A stretch of DNA of 64,000 bases. It comes from Crocodylus rhombifer (lineage: Eukaryota > Chordata > Crocodylia > Crocodylidae). Made by a program: the position numbers and the translations under genes. This document shows positions 60,887-64,000 of this stretch, piece after piece. The stretch lies in the NCBI GenBank assembly GCA_038503035.1, contig JAVSML010018994.1, positions 1 through 64,000 of the forward strand. Reading direction: 5' to 3'. Position 1 is the stretch's first letter. Each line of letters starts with the position of its first letter. The notes under the pieces were generated by a model that did no database searches, was not told where the DNA came from, and worked only from the letters and a program-made list of their open reading frames with translations.

Positions 60887-63539
60887 CAACCAAATATGCT
60901 ATTACTACTGCTGCTACTATGGATAACAACAACAAATTTCAACCTTTCTCACGACGGACAAGTCTAGTGGCAATATTCTATGCTGCACGAGTCCAATCAA
61001 ATCCCAAAGCTTCAATCACCTTGTTTGGGCTGTATGTAGATACAAAAATTCTGATCAAGTTTCCTGTGCTGCACCTAGCTGAGTCTTCCTTAGATGAGCA
61101 CTAAAATGCAAGACTACATGGAGTCACAGCTACCGTATGAAGTACTTCCACACCCCCCTCAGTCCAACAAACCTTTTGAACTGGTACTCCACAAAGATCC
61201 AGCAGATGTCACTATATACCCTGACTAACAATCCAGCTGTCGTCTTTAAATTGAGGATGCATCATACTTAGCAATTATAGGTGAAGGAAACCAAGTCTTG
61301 AAGCTGCTACTTAAGCTGGAGGCACTCCATAACACAGATGTCTTAACAACCGAGTGAATCAAGTTAGCAGAGAAGCTCAGATATATTATACGTAGTTAGA
61401 TCAGAGGTTGTCTTCAGAGAGCTCAAAATATCTAACTTCACATGCCTTGATGTTTGTTATGATCATATAATGTGCAGCTCTGCACCTTTAGTACTGGAAG
61501 CTCCAAAAACGAAACTTTTGCTTGTTTAAAGAGTTGATATGATAGCCTTAAACATCTGTGAGAACTTGGCAGTTACATTTCCATAGAGCAGGAAGTGGGT
61601 TAACCTTGATGTGACTTTCCATAAAGAAATCATTTTCCATTCTTCTTCTAACACCTACGTTTGCTTCAAACTGACTAAACTTACTTAAAGATGAAGACTT
61701 AACTGAATCCCTGGACATTCTAATTTTGTTTATCTGCACAACTTCAGCTGCAGAAGGAAGCGGAGAATTTATTTTGCTAATTCCAAAGTCATCCATTTAA
61801 ACTGGAATGTGAAATGTTTAAATTTATGCTGATTCTGGCAAAACTGATTGTGCGCTTCCATATTCTTCTTATGTTTTATTCCCGCATTGTAACAACAAGG
61901 ACAAGATTCACCTTTAAACAAGAATCTTTAGTCTTTTTTGTAGAGCAATAGCTTCAATTTACTTAGAGAGATTTTTCCTTCAAAAATAATTTCCTGCTTA
62001 AGGATTTAAATGAAGAGGAAAAACTGTTTCAAGAAACACATTGAAGGTTCATGCCTCTTAAATTAAGAAAGAAACTGTTGTGGAACTTTTATGGACCTGC
62101 CCAAAGAAACCACCACTGGGTTCTCCAAGGCCTAGTGACAAATATTCTTACTTTTTACAAGTCTGTGGGAAAAGTCCAGTAATGTTACTTCTGGCCTGAC
62201 AATAAAGTTGGTGTATCATATGCTCCTTCTCTACTGACCCCCCGCTCCTCCTTGGATTTTCTCATAAATGTTTTCACAGGAATGCCATCCCAAGAGAAGA
62301 CAAAAGAAAATTCTCAGACATCATTACTCAGTGTGGTCAGCTACAATCACAGAAAAAAACCTCTTGGAAAACCCCCCTAAATCTGAGGAGAAAATGCAAG
62401 CTTTGTCAATGATCTCAGCCAAAATAGCTTGTTGAATTCTACATGTCAGCCAATACGCCTAGAAGTATCTCTTATCAATCTAGGAGCTTTTGGTTTTGGT
62501 TATCCCTTTACCAGTGAATGTCACTGCACACAATAGATACTTCCAGCAAAGGAGATACGTGTAACAGCAAAGAGCATAAAGGCTAAAAGAAGTCACTGTT
62601 CCCAATTTGAACAGCATTTGTTCTTTTGAATACGTATGCTTTGGGAAAGAAGTAAATTTAACCTTTGACTGGTACTGGATCTACAGGAATGGAAGTGGAA
62701 TTCCTCTATCTATGCCTCATCTGGCTGCACTGATGCTGGCTGGAGTTTTAGTACAAACTTCGGAGGGCAAAGGTGAAGTCCCCTAGAGAGAGAGTACCTG
62801 TACCAAGTAGGTTGCACAAGTAGAGAGGAGTTTATAGTCTGCAATTGCACAAAGTAGATCTCTGAAAAGCTTGTCAGACTCCACAGGCAGTTCTGAGGTC
62901 CAGGGTAGCTGGGCCTCTTATCTGTGCAATTATTGTTTCATACATCTCAGTAGTGTTATTTGTCCTAACCTGATGAAACCCAAAGCCTGTTACCAAACTG
63001 GCATGGAACAGACTGGGCAGCTGAGGACCACCTGCACAACAGGGCAGTTGCTTAGCATCACGGCTGCCTCACCTCACACCCCTTGCAAGGACTGCGGTGC
63101 TGCAGCCTGAGGGGTGCTCAGAGGAGCTGCACGTCACAGTGAGTTTGGCCAGGTCATCCCCCTGCTTTTGGGTGAGCTTTGTGACCAGAAGGGCAGCACA
63201 GGACTGTACCTAGATTCCTGGCAGCCCAGGGCAAACTTTTAGTAGTGGGCCCCACTTTGCCAGAGATAGTAATAATAATCACTACTGTCCCCTTTCTGTC
63301 TGGGCCCAGTTGCTTGATTTGCCCATGACTGTGTCCAGCCTTGAGGTTAACACATTGCTTTGGGGCCTCCTCCAGAAAAGTCAGGCCTGAGGACCCTCAG
63401 CTGCTGTGCTAGGCTACTCCACTCCCACTTACCTGTGCTGGGCACAGTGGGACCCAGGAGGCATATGGAGCCCAGCACCACAAAGCCTCCTGCCAGAGGG
63501 GAAAAGCTTGAGGGAAAGCCCAGACTCAGGGGAAGGGTG
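60887..63539. other. Unique proximal 5' flank of NFKBIA
   Basis: No repeats with clear ends and no exon were found. A degenerate GC-rich patch at 63000-63330 (CAGCCCAGGGCAAAC, GTGGGCCCCAC) may be repeat-derived. This is where upstream enhancers of NFKBIA could lie, but no single site stands out to the eye. Confidence 0.4.
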
Positions 63540-63616
63540 AGGGGGAGGGAAGGGCTGAGGCCGGGACGTCCTTCCCCTGCCACGGAACAGAAAAACCCCC
63601 GGGCTCTGCCCGGCCA

Positions 63617-63626
63617 GGGGATTCCT
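63617..63626 (+). promoter_or_regulatory. distal near-kappaB string GGGGATTCCT
   Basis: GGGGATTCCT matches the kappaB consensus at 9 of 10 positions (last base T instead of C). It lies about 165 bases before the likely start site. It could be a weak site or chance. Confidence 0.4.
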
Positions 63627-63700
63627 CAGGCTAGGCGAGGCGCCGCCCCGCAGCAGGGCCGAGCAAGCCCAGCCGGTCGCTGCGCCGCTGTAACTGAGCT

Positions 63701-63710
63701 GGAAATTCCC
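63701..63710 (+). promoter_or_regulatory. kappaB site GGAAATTCCC
   Basis: GGAAATTCCC is a near-palindromic kappaB decamer. It lies 46 bases upstream of the TATA box, where the family promoter is known to bind RelA and p50. It is the best candidate for the autoregulatory feedback site. Confidence 0.85.
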
Positions 63711-63717
63711 GGGCAGG

Positions 63718-63726
63718 CCCCGCCCC
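63718..63726 (+). promoter_or_regulatory. GC box (Sp1-type), CCCCGCCCC
   Basis: CCCCGCCCC sits 7 bases after the kappaB decamer and matches the Sp1/KLF consensus on the minus strand. Its place between two kappaB-like sites is typical of this promoter. Confidence 0.65.
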
Positions 63727-63730
63727 GCAG

Positions 63731-63740
63731 AAATCCCCCC
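63731..63740 (-). promoter_or_regulatory. second kappaB-like site (GGGGGGATTT on minus)
   Basis: Read on the minus strand this is GGGGGGATTT followed by CTG. It overlaps GGGGATTTCT, which fits the kappaB consensus at 9 of 10 positions. It lies 15 bases upstream of the TATA box, close to the start site. Confidence 0.6.
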
Positions 63741-63753
63741 GCCTCCGCCGGCG

Positions 63754-63761
63754 TCTATAAT
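63754..63761 (+). promoter_or_regulatory. TATA box (TCTATAAT)
   Basis: TATAA at 63756-63760 lies in GC-rich DNA 74 bases before the ATG, downstream of the kappaB and GC boxes. It sets the likely start site near 63785. Confidence 0.75.
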
Positions 63762-63833
63762 GCGGCGCCGCGGCTCCACCGCTCGCACTCAGATGTTGGT
63801 AGCTGCTGAGCGGTGAGCACCTGCGACTTCGCC

Positions 63834-64000
63834 ATGCATAGCCCCGCGTATTGCCCCGAGCTCGGCCCGGGCCTTGCCATGGTGCCGCGCAAGGAGCGCG
63901 CGGCCCTGGACGACCGGCACGACAGCGGCCTGGACTCCATGAAGGAGGAGGACTACGACCAGCTGGTACGCGACCTGCGCGACATCCGCCTGCAGCCGCC
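63834..64000 (+). CDS. NFKBIA: NFKBIA (IkappaB-alpha), first coding exon, partial at window edge
   Basis: IkappaB-alpha holds NF-kappaB dimers in the cytoplasm until IKK phosphorylates it, after which SCF-betaTrCP ubiquitinates it and the proteasome destroys it. The 55 complete codons seen here carry the degron: [12 protein letters not shown], with the two IKK-target serines at residues 31 and 35 (human Ser32 and Ser36). An acidic stretch ending in DIRLQP follows, as in the family just before the ankyrin repeats. The ankyrin repeats, PEST region and stop lie beyond the window, and no splice donor is reached. The start at 63834 is the first ATG after the TATA box and gives a family-like length. 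A second in-frame ATG at codon 16 (63879) has a stronger Kozak context (gccATGg) and could be used instead. Upstream of the degron the text reads PRKER, so only one lysine stands where human has KK (Lys21, Lys22); as I recall, chicken has the same RK. Confidence 0.96.
   Translation, partial: MHSPAYCPELGPGLAMVPRKERAALDDRHDSGLDSMKEEDYDQLVRDLRDIRLQP

Larger units (their letters stand above)
63540..64000 (+). promoter_or_regulatory. NFKBIA: CpG island and core promoter of NFKBIA
   Basis: Base composition changes sharply near 63540 from ordinary AT-balanced DNA to GC- and CpG-rich sequence, and stays so into the exon. In order it holds a near-kappaB string (63617), a perfect kappaB decamer (63701), a GC box (63718), a second kappaB-like string on the minus strand (63731) and a TATA box (63756). 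The transcription start is inferred near 63783-63788, about 27-32 bases after the TATA box, giving a 5' UTR of roughly 50 bases. In mammals NFKBIA is an NF-kappaB target that resets the pathway by negative feedback. The element order matches my memory of the human promoter, but no alignment was run. Confidence 0.85.

Noticed and set aside
63429..63788. 119-codon minus-strand frame opposite the NFKBIA promoter
   Set aside because: CpG-island sequence is poor in stops, so long frames are expected. No start context or domain supports it.

Overview
The window is vertebrate nuclear DNA, most likely from a sauropsid and best fitting a crocodilian. Several CR1 LINE copies dominate it. There are many short DNA transposons of hAT and PIF/Harbinger type and a few ancient MIR-like SINEs. 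At the right edge is an archosaur-like NFKBIA first exon. The species call is inference from repeat content and the N-terminus of the IkappaB-alpha protein. Nothing here is bacterial or viral-genome-like, and most open frames over 60 codons are chance or transposon relics.

Only one host gene is supported: the first coding exon of NFKBIA, starting at 63834 and running off the window. It has a compact CpG-rich promoter (kappaB, GC box, second kappaB-like site, TATA box) in the 135 bases before the ATG. Everything to the left is its 5' flank. In mammals that flank is the gene-poor interval between NFKBIA and INSM2/RALGAPA1.

Layout. 1-5200: unique DNA with hAT-type elements (1501-1840, 2951-3430, 4221-5127), a Harbinger-like MITE (1998-2491) and a MIR-like SINE. 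5210-6900: a non-CR1 LINE whose 5' part is inverted, the signature of twin priming. 6900-15850: mostly unique, including an AT-rich block near 14.0-15.1 kb that looks like conserved non-coding DNA. 15851-18557: a long CR1 on the minus strand. 18669-24800: a decayed PIF/Harbinger transposon that still shows both expected genes, a DDE transposase on plus and a Myb/SANT-like protein on minus, and is itself split by CR1 insertions. 24800-34700: unique AT-rich DNA with Harbinger-type, hAT and fold-back MITEs. 34753-36550: a hAT element with a CR1 inside. 37965-40770: a plus-strand CR1 interrupted by a probable solo LTR that contains a 10-N assembly gap. 43640-45286: another plus-strand CR1 with an internal deletion. 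45752-49040: two abutting minus-strand CR1 copies, the longer one keeping part of the ORF1 esterase. 53750-55860: an old CR1/L3-like LINE interrupted by a MITE. 59077-60886: a CR1 closely related to the 15.9 kb copy. 60890-63540: unique DNA leading into the NFKBIA CpG island.

The strongest finds are the two-gene Harbinger relic with its likely non-autonomous offspring in the same window, the twin-primed LINE, the CR1 ORF1-esterase fragment fused to the endonuclease domain, and several DNA transposons datable by target-site duplications. No new host gene system was found; the rest is a layered transposon archaeology next to an immune regulator.
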